Position numbers and translations under genes: made by a program. A stretch of DNA of 54,171 nucleotides from NCBI GenBank assembly GCA_015069195.1, contig SVJA01000005.1, positions 74,860-129,030 on the forward strand, read 5' to 3'. Shown here piece after piece: positions 8,627 through 16,620 of the stretch. Position 1 is the stretch's first letter. Every line of letters starts with the position of its first letter. The notes under the pieces were generated by a model. The model was not told the origin of the DNA. It did no database searches and was given only the letters and a program-made list of their open reading frames with translations. This DNA comes from Oscillospiraceae bacterium. GTDB lineage: Bacteria > Bacillota > Clostridia > UBA1212.

Positions 8627-10366
8627 CTATGCTTTCAAAACCTCGGCTGTTTCTCGAAAAAATAATCCGGGCATACATTCAATTCTGCCGCATTTATCGG
8701 GAGACACTATATAAAGTTTCTTCTTTGCCCTCGTCATAGCAACATAAAAAAGTCTCCGTTCCTCCTCAATATCAGACTTTTCACATGCAGTTTTCTTAGG
8801 AAATTCATCATCCGAAGCATCAATAATCACAACACAATCATACTCAAGACCTTTTGCAGAATGTACCGTACTGAAAAATATACTCGGTTCTGAATCCAAC
8901 AACTTTATACCATTAAAAAAAACATCTATTTCCGAAAAAGATTTAAACAGTTTGCAAAGCACCGTCACAAAACACAGAATATATTCCGTATCTTTATCAC
9001 TCACACCCCTTATTGCACTCATCTCCCTGAACTCCTTGAACTTACCGCTCTTTTCAATATCCAGGTACACTGCATACGGACTTTTTATTATCGGACGATT
9101 CTTTTGCTCTTCATATTTTAACTTTTCAATGAAATAATTCACCGGTTCATATTTATCAGGGGAATTGAATCCGCCGGCGATGCCGGCGGCAACTATGCTG
9201 CCTTTTCGGCGCGCTTCTGCATAGAGCGCTGTCAAAGGCAGCATAGCAGATATGTTCCTGCGATATAAAATACCGCAGGTCATACCTGCGGCTGAAGTTT
9301 CCAAAGCAATTTCCGCCGCAAACCGCGCCTGTTCGTAAACATCGCAGGTGCGGAGGATTTCTACACGCAATCCGTCCTCGTTAAGCGTAAAAATTTTTTT
9401 ATTGTACCTTTCTGAATTTTTACTTATAAATCCTGTTGAAACCTTTACTATCGACTTTACAGATCTGTAATTCTGCTCAAGATAGTATCTTTGGCAACCT
9501 TTAAACGACCGTTCAAAATAATTAAGTGCACCGACATCGGCACCTCTGAAACCATAAATTCCCTGATCATCGTCGGCAACCATAAAAACATTTCCGCGTG
9601 AACCGATATGCTTAACTATTTCAATCTGTGAAAATGACATATCCTGACCTTCATCAATTTGTATAAAATCATACATCGAAACAATTTTTCTGCAGAACAC
9701 TTCATTTTTCGCAAGGTGTGCAGCAAAAAGCGAAATCATATCATCAAAATCTATGTATCCGTGTCTGACTTTGCAATGCTCATATTCTGTAAAAACAGCG
9801 CCAAAGTTTCTTATCTGAATTTCTTTCCGGATTGCCTCCTCTTTTTCGCTGCCTGAAAAACATTTCATCTTACTTATAGCGTTAGAAATCAATTCCAGAA
9901 ACTCTGTTGTCAGATTCTCCTCTTTCGGAGAATTTATTTTCTTCCAGATTTTTCTGAGCATTTCCTGTTTTATATTTCCGTCGCTGAGCACTTTTATTTT
10001 TTGAGGTAATGCACCGTTTTTTTTCAGAGTTCTGTAACAAAAGGAATGAATCGTAGAATATTCAGGGATTTCTTTGACCGGAATATTATTTTCACCGGAA
10101 ACTTTTATGTAGCGCTTCCGCATTTCTTCTGCCGCCGCATTGCTGAAAGTAACGGTGAGTATTCTGCCCGGGGAAACATCATGTTTTTTAACTAACGATA
10201 TTGCACGTGCCGTTATAACTGAAGTTTTTCCGCTACCGGGACCTGCAAGAACCAATGCCGGACCGTTTAAATGCAGTGCCGCCTCACGCTGTTTATCGTT
10301 CAATCTTGAAATATAGTCATCTTCCATAATCATTTTCACCGACTTAAATTGTTTGGTACTACCCAC
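8627..10366 (-). CDS. UvrD/Rep-type superfamily 1 DNA helicase (short form)
   Basis: A 579-residue ATP-dependent 3'-5' helicase of the UvrD/PcrA group. Visible motifs are Q-motif LNDKQREAA, motif I AGPGSGKT (41-48), TFSNAAAEEM, motif II IDEGQD, motif III DDDQGIYGFRGAD, QNYRS, TVHSAKGLEYD and VAMTRAKKKLYI. It is about 150 residues shorter than PcrA, with compact 1B/2B subdomains, and lacks nuclease motifs. It may be an accessory repair helicase rather than the main PcrA. The start is uncertain: ATGs in the first 14 codons are alternatives to 10366. It lies upstream of the ATPase gene and divergent from tRNA-Leu. Confidence 0.9.
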   Translation of the reverse strand: MGSTKQFKSVKMIMEDDYISRLNDKQREAALHLNGPALVLAGPGSGKTSVITARAISLVKKHDVSPGRILTVTFSNAAAEEMRKRYIKVSGENNIPVKEIPEYSTIHSFCYRTLKKNGALPQKIKVLSDGNIKQEMLRKIWKKINSPKEENLTTEFLELISNAISKMKCFSGSEKEEAIRKEIQIRNFGAVFTEYEHCKVRHGYIDFDDMISLFAAHLAKNEVFCRKIVSMYDFIQIDEGQDMSFSQIEIVKHIGSRGNVFMVADDDQGIYGFRGADVGALNYFERSFKGCQRYYLEQNYRSVKSIVKVSTGFISKNSERYNKKIFTLNEDGLRVEILRTCDVYEQARFAAEIALETSAAGMTCGILYRRNISAMLPLTALYAEARRKGSIVAAGIAGGFNSPDKYEPVNYFIEKLKYEEQKNRPIIKSPYAVYLDIEKSGKFKEFREMSAIRGVSDKDTEYILCFVTVLCKLFKSFSEIDVFFNGIKLLDSEPSIFFSTVHSAKGLEYDCVVIIDASDDEFPKKTACEKSDIEEERRLFYVAMTRAKKKLYIVSPDKCGRIECMPGLFFRETAEVLKA

Positions 10367-10400
10367 CGAAAATATTTTTTAAAAATATGTAAAAAAACGC

Positions 10401-10429
10401 TTGACAGTCAATACTTATGTTAGTATAAT
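10401..10429 (+). promoter_or_regulatory. consensus sigma-A promoter of tRNA-Leu
   Basis: TTGACA (10401-10406), a 17-base spacer and TATAAT (10424-10429) form an exact-consensus promoter. It ends 30 bases before the tRNA 5' end. Confidence 0.9.
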
Positions 10430-10459
10430 CTGTCTTGCTGTTGCGAAACAGTATGTCAC

Positions 10460-10542
10460 GCGACCGTGGCGGAATTGGCAGACGCGCACGTTTGAGGGGC
10501 GTGTGGGCAACCCCCGTACGAGTTCAAGTCTCGTCGGTCGCA
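10460..10542 (+). tRNA. tRNA-Leu (anticodon GAG)
   Basis: An 83-base class II tRNA. The acceptor stem pairs GCGACCG (10460-10466) with CGGTCGC (10535-10541), and the discriminator is A. The anticodon loop TTGAGGG gives GAG, which reads CUC/CUU. A long variable arm and the T-loop GTTCAAG are visible. CCA is not encoded. It has its own promoter and terminator. Confidence 0.93.
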
Positions 10543-10546
10543 TTTA

Positions 10547-10577
10547 TCCCGAACACTTTCGTGTTCGGGATTTTTAT
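10547..10577 (+). terminator. rho-independent terminator of tRNA-Leu
   Basis: tcccgaacac (10547-10556) pairs with gtgttcggga (10561-10570) around a TTTC loop and is followed by TTTTTATTTC. Confidence 0.9.
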
Positions 10578-10645
10578 TTCCTATTATATTCTTTTTTCTG
10601 CTGTATTCTGTCGATTCCCGATATTTCCCGATTCTGTAATCAAAA

Positions 10646-10870
10646 TCAATTACAGTTATCATTCATACAATCATTTCCGATACATTCGCACACCATCTTG
10701 TTTCTCATTCTCTTCCCTGCATCTGAATTTAAAAGCATTCCTACTGCAATACCGCCGATAGAACCTACCACGATACCTATTGCCATTCCCTCTGCACCGG
10801 ATTTGAGTGACTGTACCTTGCAAGTTTTACGACTCACGCACAGCATTTTATCAAGAAATTTTTTGCACAT
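10646..10870 (-). CDS. small glycine-zipper membrane protein (YtxH-like)
   Basis: Encodes 74 residues. The centre, AIGIVVGSIGGIAVGMLLNSDAGKRMR, is a single glycine-zipper membrane segment followed by a 'P/DAGKRMR'-like basic turn, which is the pattern of YtxH-type proteins. The N-terminus is basic and the tail cysteine-rich (CECIGNDCMNDNC). An AAGGTG site lies about nine bases before the ATG. Function is unknown; a membrane-associated stress role is suggested for some YtxH relatives but cannot be inferred here. The gene is convergent with the tRNA-Leu terminator and divergent from lexA. Confidence 0.6.
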   Translation of the reverse strand: MCKKFLDKMLCVSRKTCKVQSLKSGAEGMAIGIVVGSIGGIAVGMLLNSDAGKRMRNKMVCECIGNDCMNDNCN

Positions 10871-11004
10871 TCATAACACCTTCTTTTTCAGTTAGTCAAA
10901 ATTCACCTCTTAAATTCAAGGTTTTTGCATTGATAGTATTTCTTTTAATAGTATTTTTATAACTTGTTTGATATGGTAAATATATTTTTGATTTTATTTT
11001 TTAA

Positions 11005-11016
11005 GAACAAAGGTTT
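11005..11016. promoter_or_regulatory. candidate LexA (SOS) operator
   Basis: gaacaaaggttt differs by one base from the Gram-positive half-site pattern GAAC-N4-GTTC and overlaps the lexA -35 region. This fits autoregulation of lexA, as known in other Bacillota. Confidence 0.55.
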
Positions 11017-11043
11017 GCATTTATTTTTAATTTGTGGTACAAT
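11014..11043 (+). promoter_or_regulatory. lexA promoter
   Basis: TTTGCA (11014-11019) and TACAAT (11038-11043) with an 18-base spacer, about 40 bases before the lexA ATG and overlapping the candidate SOS box. Confidence 0.6.
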
Positions 11044-11082
11044 CAATCCGATTAAATCTTTACTCAATTTCGGAGGCTTATT

Positions 11083-11724
11083 ATGGCACGAAAACCTACA
11101 ACTCTTCCATCTCCCAAACAACAGGAGATACTTGACTTTATAGAAGACAGCATCAGAAAAAACGGCTATCCGCCTTCTATCCGTGAGATATGTTCGGCAG
11201 TCGGACTTACATCGTCCTCTACTGTTTTCACACATCTTGCAGCACTCGAGAAAAAAGGATACATCGAAAAAGATGATACTAAGACTCGCGGCATCAGACT
11301 TACAGGCACAAAATCCGCGGTAAATCCGTTTTTTACACAGGATATTGATCAGGAGTCTGTTAATGTTCCCGTCATCGGAAAAGTTACTGCAGGTATGCCT
11401 ATTCTTGCCGTAGAAAATGTTGAGCGCACTTTCCCCGTCCCCGGAGATTTCCTTGCAGGCGAAGGTTTTATGCTCCATGTCAGCGGCGAAAGTATGATTG
11501 AAGCAGGCATCCTGGACGGAGACTACATTCTTGTCCAGCGTCAGCCTACCGCTCGCGACGGTGATATCGTTGTGGCACTCATTGAGGACGAAGCTACGGT
11601 AAAGACTTTTTACAAAGAACGTGATTGCTTCAGACTTCAGCCGGAAAACAGATATATGAAAGCCATCTACACAAAAGAGCTTATTATTCTCGGCAAAGTT
11701 GTCGGTGTTTTCAGAAAACTCTGA
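11083..11724 (+). CDS. lexA: LexA repressor
   Basis: A 213-residue SOS repressor. The N-terminal winged helix-turn-helix (PSPKQQEILDFIEDSIRKNG... IREICSAVGLTSSSTVFTHL) covers residues 9-75. The C-terminal S24 autoprotease has the cleavage site Ala103-Gly104 (VTAGMP), the nucleophile Ser137 (SGESMIEAG) and Lys174 (EATVKTF). RecA-stimulated self-cleavage inactivates it after DNA damage. The ATG follows a CGGAGG site. The upstream region carries a near-consensus GAAC-N4-GTTT box over the promoter. Confidence 0.97.
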   Translation: MARKPTTLPSPKQQEILDFIEDSIRKNGYPPSIREICSAVGLTSSSTVFTHLAALEKKGYIEKDDTKTRGIRLTGTKSAVNPFFTQDIDQESVNVPVIGKVTAGMPILAVENVERTFPVPGDFLAGEGFMLHVSGESMIEAGILDGDYILVQRQPTARDGDIVVALIEDEATVKTFYKERDCFRLQPENRYMKAIYTKELIILGKVVGVFRKL

Positions 11725-11761
11725 TTTTATGATAATTTGATTTTTACGAGGTGCGTTTTCA

Positions 11762-13318
11762 GTGAAAGGCTTTTTCTTCAGATTGGGAGTTATAATTTTG
11801 ATAATTACGGCAGTGATAGGAGGTATCTACTCTGAGGCGCTTGTTTATAGACGTGATACGTTTTCCGCGGCATACGGGGACGTTATGTACGATTCTATGA
11901 TCTTTTCCGACATAACGGCTTGCTCATCATCCGACGGGAAACCACAACTTGTCATAGGCGGCACAGTGTATCCGGATAACAACCGAAATGCCCAAAAAAA
12001 CGTATTTTTCAAGCTCTACAGCCAAATCGGCGCACTCGTTGCCACTTCCGGCATAAACGAAAAGCGGTGCAGCCTTTTATTAAATGATATCGAAAAGACA
12101 TCTTACGGATTTGCAGTTATATGCGAAGTGCGTGCAGAAAACGAAAATTTCGGAAAGATCTACGAATATTCCCATGACGGCACGTTCATAAACAGCACTT
12201 ATATAAAATATGCAGACTTCGCAGCACAGGAGGCCGGCTCGATTTACGGTATGTGTACAGACGGAGAAAAAACTTACTACACCGCCATAGATTCCGAAAA
12301 GACGGTTTGTACAGACTCGGAAGGTAAGTATCTTTACAGCGTACCTCACCAAAAAGGAGCCACTGTCTGTGATGCAGTTATTTCCGGAAATATTGTCTAC
12401 ACTGCCGGAAATATTTATGATTCAGAAAACATCCCCAAAGCATATCTGAGCGCTTTCGATACAGCTAAAAAAGAAGTTTCTTATACCTCTAAAGATCTGA
12501 TAAAGAAAAACGACACTTCCGAGTACTTGTATTCACAGACGGAAGATATCACTATTATCACGGAAAAAGGTATGCCCGTATCTCTTATTCTTTACGGCAA
12601 ATATTTTGACTCGGCTTCATACAAAAAATACATACGCGAAAACAACATCGAATTTGACGATGACTATGACACTGTTGCTAAAAAAAGCATTCGTGAATCG
12701 CTTCCTATGTACCGCACAGGACGCACAGCGGAGGATTATATAAATGCCCCCTACCCGTCTGCATTTTTTATCTCAGCAGACCTTTCCGGAAAAATCAAAG
12801 CGACCAAGCTTTTCGAATCAGATACAAAATGCTCATATTCGTCGATATCTGCCACTTCAACCACTGTAGCCGATAAGGAAAACTTCTCAATATGTCTCAC
12901 GTGTGTAGATACGGTTTCACTTGATACGGAAAATTTCAACACTGTTATAAAAGGTTTTGACAGCACACTTACACAAATATACGAAACATCCGTTACAGAG
13001 CCTACGGAATATAAAACTTTCTTTACCGCTTATTCAAAAGATGTTTTCTTTACATTTACAACTATAAATACTTCCGGTTCATACAGTGCAAAAGCCTACA
13101 CCGTAGCAGAATACAAAAAACACATATCACGGCTCAAATCATACACCGACGACATATGTTTTATAAATAATGTTTTATCATTGGTGCCTGTATGCATAAT
13201 GGTCTCTCTGTTTTACATTCTGACGCGAATCAGATGTCTGCAACGAGGCTTAAGATATATTCCTCAAAGTTTTTTCCAAAATCTTTTTACGCAACTCACA
13301 GAAAAGATTTTAAAATAA
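11762..13318 (+). CDS. exported, doubly membrane-anchored protein of unknown function
   Basis: Encodes 518 residues from a GTG preceded by GAGGTG. An N-terminal membrane segment (FFFRLGVIILIITAVIGGIY) is followed by a roughly 430-residue extracellular region rich in Ser, Thr and Tyr, with repeated motifs like KTYYTAIDSEKTVCTDSEG that look like beta-propeller-type blades. A second membrane segment (VLSLVPVCIMVSLFYILTRI, about 470-490) and a short basic tail follow. It lies 37 bases after lexA and ends at a terminator, so it may be cotranscribed with lexA. I recognise no family; the propeller reading is inference. Confidence 0.7.
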   Translation: MKGFFFRLGVIILIITAVIGGIYSEALVYRRDTFSAAYGDVMYDSMIFSDITACSSSDGKPQLVIGGTVYPDNNRNAQKNVFFKLYSQIGALVATSGINEKRCSLLLNDIEKTSYGFAVICEVRAENENFGKIYEYSHDGTFINSTYIKYADFAAQEAGSIYGMCTDGEKTYYTAIDSEKTVCTDSEGKYLYSVPHQKGATVCDAVISGNIVYTAGNIYDSENIPKAYLSAFDTAKKEVSYTSKDLIKKNDTSEYLYSQTEDITIITEKGMPVSLILYGKYFDSASYKKYIRENNIEFDDDYDTVAKKSIRESLPMYRTGRTAEDYINAPYPSAFFISADLSGKIKATKLFESDTKCSYSSISATSTTVADKENFSICLTCVDTVSLDTENFNTVIKGFDSTLTQIYETSVTEPTEYKTFFTAYSKDVFFTFTTINTSGSYSAKAYTVAEYKKHISRLKSYTDDICFINNVLSLVPVCIMVSLFYILTRIRCLQRGLRYIPQSFFQNLFTQLTEKILK

Positions 13319-13327
13319 TGACAAAAA

Positions 13328-13363
13328 ATGCATCGCAAGTTACATCCTGCGGTGCGCTTTTTA
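13328..13363 (+). terminator. rho-independent terminator
   Basis: gcatcgca (13330-13337) pairs with tgcggtgc (13348-13355) and is followed by gcttttt. It closes the lexA-side transcription unit. Confidence 0.7.
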
Positions 13364-13481
13364 ATAATCAACTAATAACATTTTGAAGAAGTACGCAAGT
13401 AATCTCACAACAAATTTATTTTAACACAATTTAATCGATATACCTCGGCATCACTTTACGTTAGTAAAAATAAAGCATCCA

Positions 13482-13579
13482 CGGAATCCTTTTTAGCGCA
13501 GCTAAATCGTCAGAACACAGTGCCTTATCCCGGCAAAAAATAAAAAGACGGAAGCGGAATCCTTTTTAGCGCAGCTAAA
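13482..13579. repeat. 25-bp direct repeat containing a small palindrome
   Basis: Positions 13482-13506 and 13555-13579 are identical over 25 bases and 73 bases apart. Each contains the palindrome tttagcgcagctaaa. The second copy forms the loop and part of the left arm of the terminator at 13542-13603, which suggests a duplicated or mobile hairpin module. Confidence 0.7.
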
Positions 13580-13603
13580 CCAGGATTCCGCTTCCGTCTT
13601 TTT
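13542..13603 (-). terminator. very long bidirectional terminator hairpin
   Basis: A 22-bp perfect stem (13542-13563 with 13582-13603) with an 18-base loop that is itself palindromic, flanked by A/T runs on both sides. The stop codon of the membrane-protein gene at 13602 falls in the stem base. It separates two convergent units. Confidence 0.8.
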
Positions 13604-14039
13604 ATTTTTTACTAATTCTAATAAACTTCAACCCTGCGTACCCTGACAACGAACCTAAAAGCATTCCGAACAGCAACATTGTTATACTGTCTTTATCGAT
13701 GCATATCCGGTTTTCGAGAATTGAACGAAGTATTACTATGCAAAACATATATATTCCTCCGATCAATGTACCGTTTGACCATCCGCAATTCTTTTGCCAT
13801 GCCGACGACAGAAAAGAAGACAAGAAAATTGACAGAATTATTGAAGTAAAAACTATTGGAGAAATATATTCTTCGGGAAACTCGGTTATATATGAAGCAC
13901 CTGCAGTTGCAAATATTACTGGAATTGTTATACACAAAGATATAAGAACTCCTCGTATTATATAAAAACCTCTTGAACGGGATTGTGATGCTTCTCGTCG
14001 CATCCTGTTTAGTTTTATTTTAGTTTTATAGTCTGACAT
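13602..14039 (-). CDS. small four-helix membrane protein (TIGR04086/YrzE-like)
   Basis: Encodes 145 residues with a basic cytoplasmic N-terminus and four membrane segments: about residues 26-48 (YIIRGVLISLCITIPVIFAT), 60-80 (SPIVFTSIILSIFLSSFL), 88-110 (NGTLIGGIYMFCIVILRSIL) and 118-138. The 'GxxxGxxY' in the third helix and the glycine-rich last helix (LLFGMLLGSLSGYAGL) resemble the TIGR04086 family of Bacillota membrane proteins, whose function is unknown. The ribosome site is weak (GGCGGT). It follows the larger membrane-protein gene, 51 bases downstream of it in the direction of transcription only if read from 14091, so cotranscription is uncertain. Confidence 0.6.
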   Translation of the reverse strand: MSDYKTKIKLNRMRREASQSRSRGFYIIRGVLISLCITIPVIFATAGASYITEFPEEYISPIVFTSIILSIFLSSFLSSAWQKNCGWSNGTLIGGIYMFCIVILRSILENRICIDKDSITMLLFGMLLGSLSGYAGLKFIRISKK

Positions 14040-14090
14040 AAAAATACCGCCTGCAGCAGAACTGTGACGGTATATTTTATGCGCAATATT

Positions 14091-15662
14091 TTATTTTATT
14101 ACATCCTTAAAGATTACTACTCCATCTTTGGGCAGTGTATCATCGTCCGATGCAGGCACTCGGAAATCATCATGGGTTTCATCCGCGCCGAACAAATCAT
14201 CCAACAATTCATTAAGATTCTCACCTGACGCAACACCTTCGCTCTTATTTGGATTTTGTAAAGTTACAAAATCATCTTCGAAATCCTCATAATCTTCGTC
14301 TTCTTCAATATCGTCCGAAAAATCAGAATCATCCGGCATTACAGGCACTCCGACGCAACCTTTAGGAAGTACATATTTCTTCTCTATTCGCTCGATATCT
14401 TTTTCATCTACATCAATGAACTCCGGCAATTCATTTTCGGCGAGTCCGCCGTTCTTTACATACACTACATTTACCGACTCTGAAACACCATTTCCTGCCA
14501 TGATCACAACAAAAGGCATAACGCAACATATGTATGTGGACTCTCCGTTTTCAATGATACCCATCAAGGCGATAAACAGCGGAAACAACACCGTAAATAA
14601 CATTTTTGAATGACGGCTCTTTGCTGCAGACATACAACCCACAGAGCACATAAGAAGTCCGAATATATGAAAAAGCATCGATATATATGTTATAAAACGG
14701 TTCCTTTCAAAATAGATTCCGCCCCACATAGATTCGGTAATGCGATCAATATGTATAAACACATCATTAACACTACCAAAATCTTTCAGATAGATTTTCC
14801 ACTCGGGGATCAATCCTTGAATACCGAAAAATCCGCCTGCAAAAACCGCAATAACAGCAGCTGCAATAAATCCCAATGCAAAAAACAAAACGCCTTTGTA
14901 TGATTTGTATAAACGACTGCACATAGCATCTTTTCCTACATATCTGTACTGTGCTTTTGTGAGAGCAATCATAAGCACTACGCAAATTGCCGCGACAACG
15001 ACATTCTTCGTAAATAATAATCCCGCACCCATAACAATGCCGCCTGACAAAAACAGACTTGTCGACTTTGCCGAAGTCTTTCCTCTCATTGCAAGCAATA
15101 CCAATATGTACGATAGAAGCATAATCAAAATACCTGCATAATCAAATGCAAGTGATACTTTAGGATTACCGTTCTTTATATTGTAAAGTACCGGATACAC
15201 ATCAAAAGAACAAAAGAAAACATATATTACCGACGCAACAAGTCCGCTCTTGTGATTTTTTGAAAGTCTTCCGGTGGTGTATATGAAAGAAGAACATATC
15301 AATGTGTAAATATATGCTATTAGTGCATGTTTACCCATTATGTCTACATCCAGGAGCATAAATGCAAGTACCCTTATGCATACGGTAGCCAATGCCAGCA
15401 TCGAAAATCCGAATATACACGATCCCGAACCTACGTCCGGAGAAGATTTGATCATTTTATTCTTATTGAATAATATATTGAAAACGGCATATATAGAGAT
15501 AACCGTCACTCCGATAAGCAATACAGAAAGCTTTGCCTCTTGGAAAGATTGGCTCACAAAAACCGAGAGGACTGCAATTATTGCAGCAAACATTCCTATA
15601 CTGTGGATAATCTTTGTCAATGTATTCTTTACTCTCTCCACAAAACCTCTTCCTTTCCGCAA
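14091..15662 (-). CDS. polytopic membrane protein with acidic cytoplasmic tail, unknown function
   Basis: Encodes 523 residues. Residues 15-385 contain about ten hydrophobic segments, with an aromatic loop (VFIHIDRITESMWGGIYFERN) between the seventh and eighth. The layout is reminiscent of GT-C-type membrane glycosyltransferases such as PMT or mannosyltransferase-like proteins, but no catalytic motif is certain. Residues 400-523 form a charged tail rich in Asp and Glu (DDIEEDEDYEDFEDDF), probably cytoplasmic and disordered. It lies immediately downstream of miaA with almost no gap, which suggests readthrough from mutL-miaA. Confidence 0.65.
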   Translation of the reverse strand: MRKGRGFVERVKNTLTKIIHSIGMFAAIIAVLSVFVSQSFQEAKLSVLLIGVTVISIYAVFNILFNKNKMIKSSPDVGSGSCIFGFSMLALATVCIRVLAFMLLDVDIMGKHALIAYIYTLICSSFIYTTGRLSKNHKSGLVASVIYVFFCSFDVYPVLYNIKNGNPKVSLAFDYAGILIMLLSYILVLLAMRGKTSAKSTSLFLSGGIVMGAGLLFTKNVVVAAICVVLMIALTKAQYRYVGKDAMCSRLYKSYKGVLFFALGFIAAAVIAVFAGGFFGIQGLIPEWKIYLKDFGSVNDVFIHIDRITESMWGGIYFERNRFITYISMLFHIFGLLMCSVGCMSAAKSRHSKMLFTVLFPLFIALMGIIENGESTYICCVMPFVVIMAGNGVSESVNVVYVKNGGLAENELPEFIDVDEKDIERIEKKYVLPKGCVGVPVMPDDSDFSDDIEEDEDYEDFEDDFVTLQNPNKSEGVASGENLNELLDDLFGADETHDDFRVPASDDDTLPKDGVVIFKDVIK

Positions 15663-15663
15663 A

Positions 15664-16620
15664 TCATTCTATGTCTAAAAATACTGCACCCGGCGTTTTC
15701 CTAAACCAGGTCAGTTGCCGTTTCGCATAATGCCTTGTATTTATTTTTATCTTTTCGCTTACTTCTTCCGGAGTCATTTCTCCAAAGAATATGTGGCGTA
15801 TCATTTCTCTGTATCCTATCGCCGCAAGCGAAGTAAGTCCGTCTACGGTATCACTTGATGCAACACCGGATTTTACTGCTTCCACGCACTCATTATACAC
15901 GGCTTCGGTTTCTTTATAAAGACCTTCCGAGAGCATAATGTCAACACGTTTTTCTATTCTTGAATAAAGAATCTCTCTGTCCGGATTCAATATAAATGTC
16001 TTGTATTCAATGTCAGCAGGAGTTAAAAGCGAATCTGCATTTCTTACCGCCTGTGTTTTTCCTGTTATTTTAAAAAGTTCAACTGCACGGATAACTCTTT
16101 TTACATTATTCTTGTGAATAATTTCAGCAGCCTCAGGGTCACATTCACAAAGCATCTGATAAACTCTGTCATATTCACCGTTTTCGGCCATCTGTTCAAG
16201 CTCGGTGCGAATTTTCAGATCTTCTTCCACGGTATATTGTCTGTTTTCAATCAATGAATTTATATACAGGCCCGTACCGCCGCAAATTACGGGTATTTTG
16301 CCCCTTGCTATGATATCGGTGATACATTTCTCTGCAGCTTCCTTGTAGTCGAAAACACTGTAATTTATCCACGGTTCTATGATATCTATCATGTGGTGAG
16401 GAACCGCACTCTGCTCATATTTGGTTGCCTTTGCAGTTCCGATATCCATGCGCTTATAAATCTGCATAGAATCGCAGGAAACTATTTCACCATTCAATCT
16501 TCGGGCAACTTCTATCGCAAATGAAGTCTTTCCCGAAGCAGTCGGACCGCCTATTATTACAGCATTTGATTTTCCGCATTCAAAATCTTCTGTTTGCTTT
16601 AAGATTTCATCAATCAGCAA
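15664..16620 (-). CDS. miaA: tRNA dimethylallyltransferase
   Basis: A 318-residue enzyme that adds dimethylallyl to A37 of tRNAs reading UNN codons. Visible features are the P-loop GPTASGKT (25-32), SCDSMQIYKRMDIGTAKA (the DSxQxY/GTAKP family motif), PHHMID, GGTGLYINSL and the C-terminal RHYAKRQLTWFRK. The start is the TTG at 16620: it overlaps the mutL stop by a few bases and has AAAGGAAG eight bases upstream, so translation is coupled to mutL. The mutL-miaA order is common in Bacillota and other bacteria. Confidence 0.96.
   Translation of the reverse strand: MLIDEILKQTEDFECGKSNAVIIGGPTASGKTSFAIEVARRLNGEIVSCDSMQIYKRMDIGTAKATKYEQSAVPHHMIDIIEPWINYSVFDYKEAAEKCITDIIARGKIPVICGGTGLYINSLIENRQYTVEEDLKIRTELEQMAENGEYDRVYQMLCECDPEAAEIIHKNNVKRVIRAVELFKITGKTQAVRNADSLLTPADIEYKTFILNPDREILYSRIEKRVDIMLSEGLYKETEAVYNECVEAVKSGVASSDTVDGLTSLAAIGYREMIRHIFFGEMTPEEVSEKIKINTRHYAKRQLTWFRKTPGAVFLDIE

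Noticed and set aside
10401-10895. Plus- and minus-strand frames crossing tRNA-Leu
   Set aside because: They read through a structural RNA and its terminator.
10957-11478. 173-codon minus-strand frame antisense to lexA
   Set aside because: Overlaps the lexA promoter and coding region. Cysteine-rich nonsense composition.
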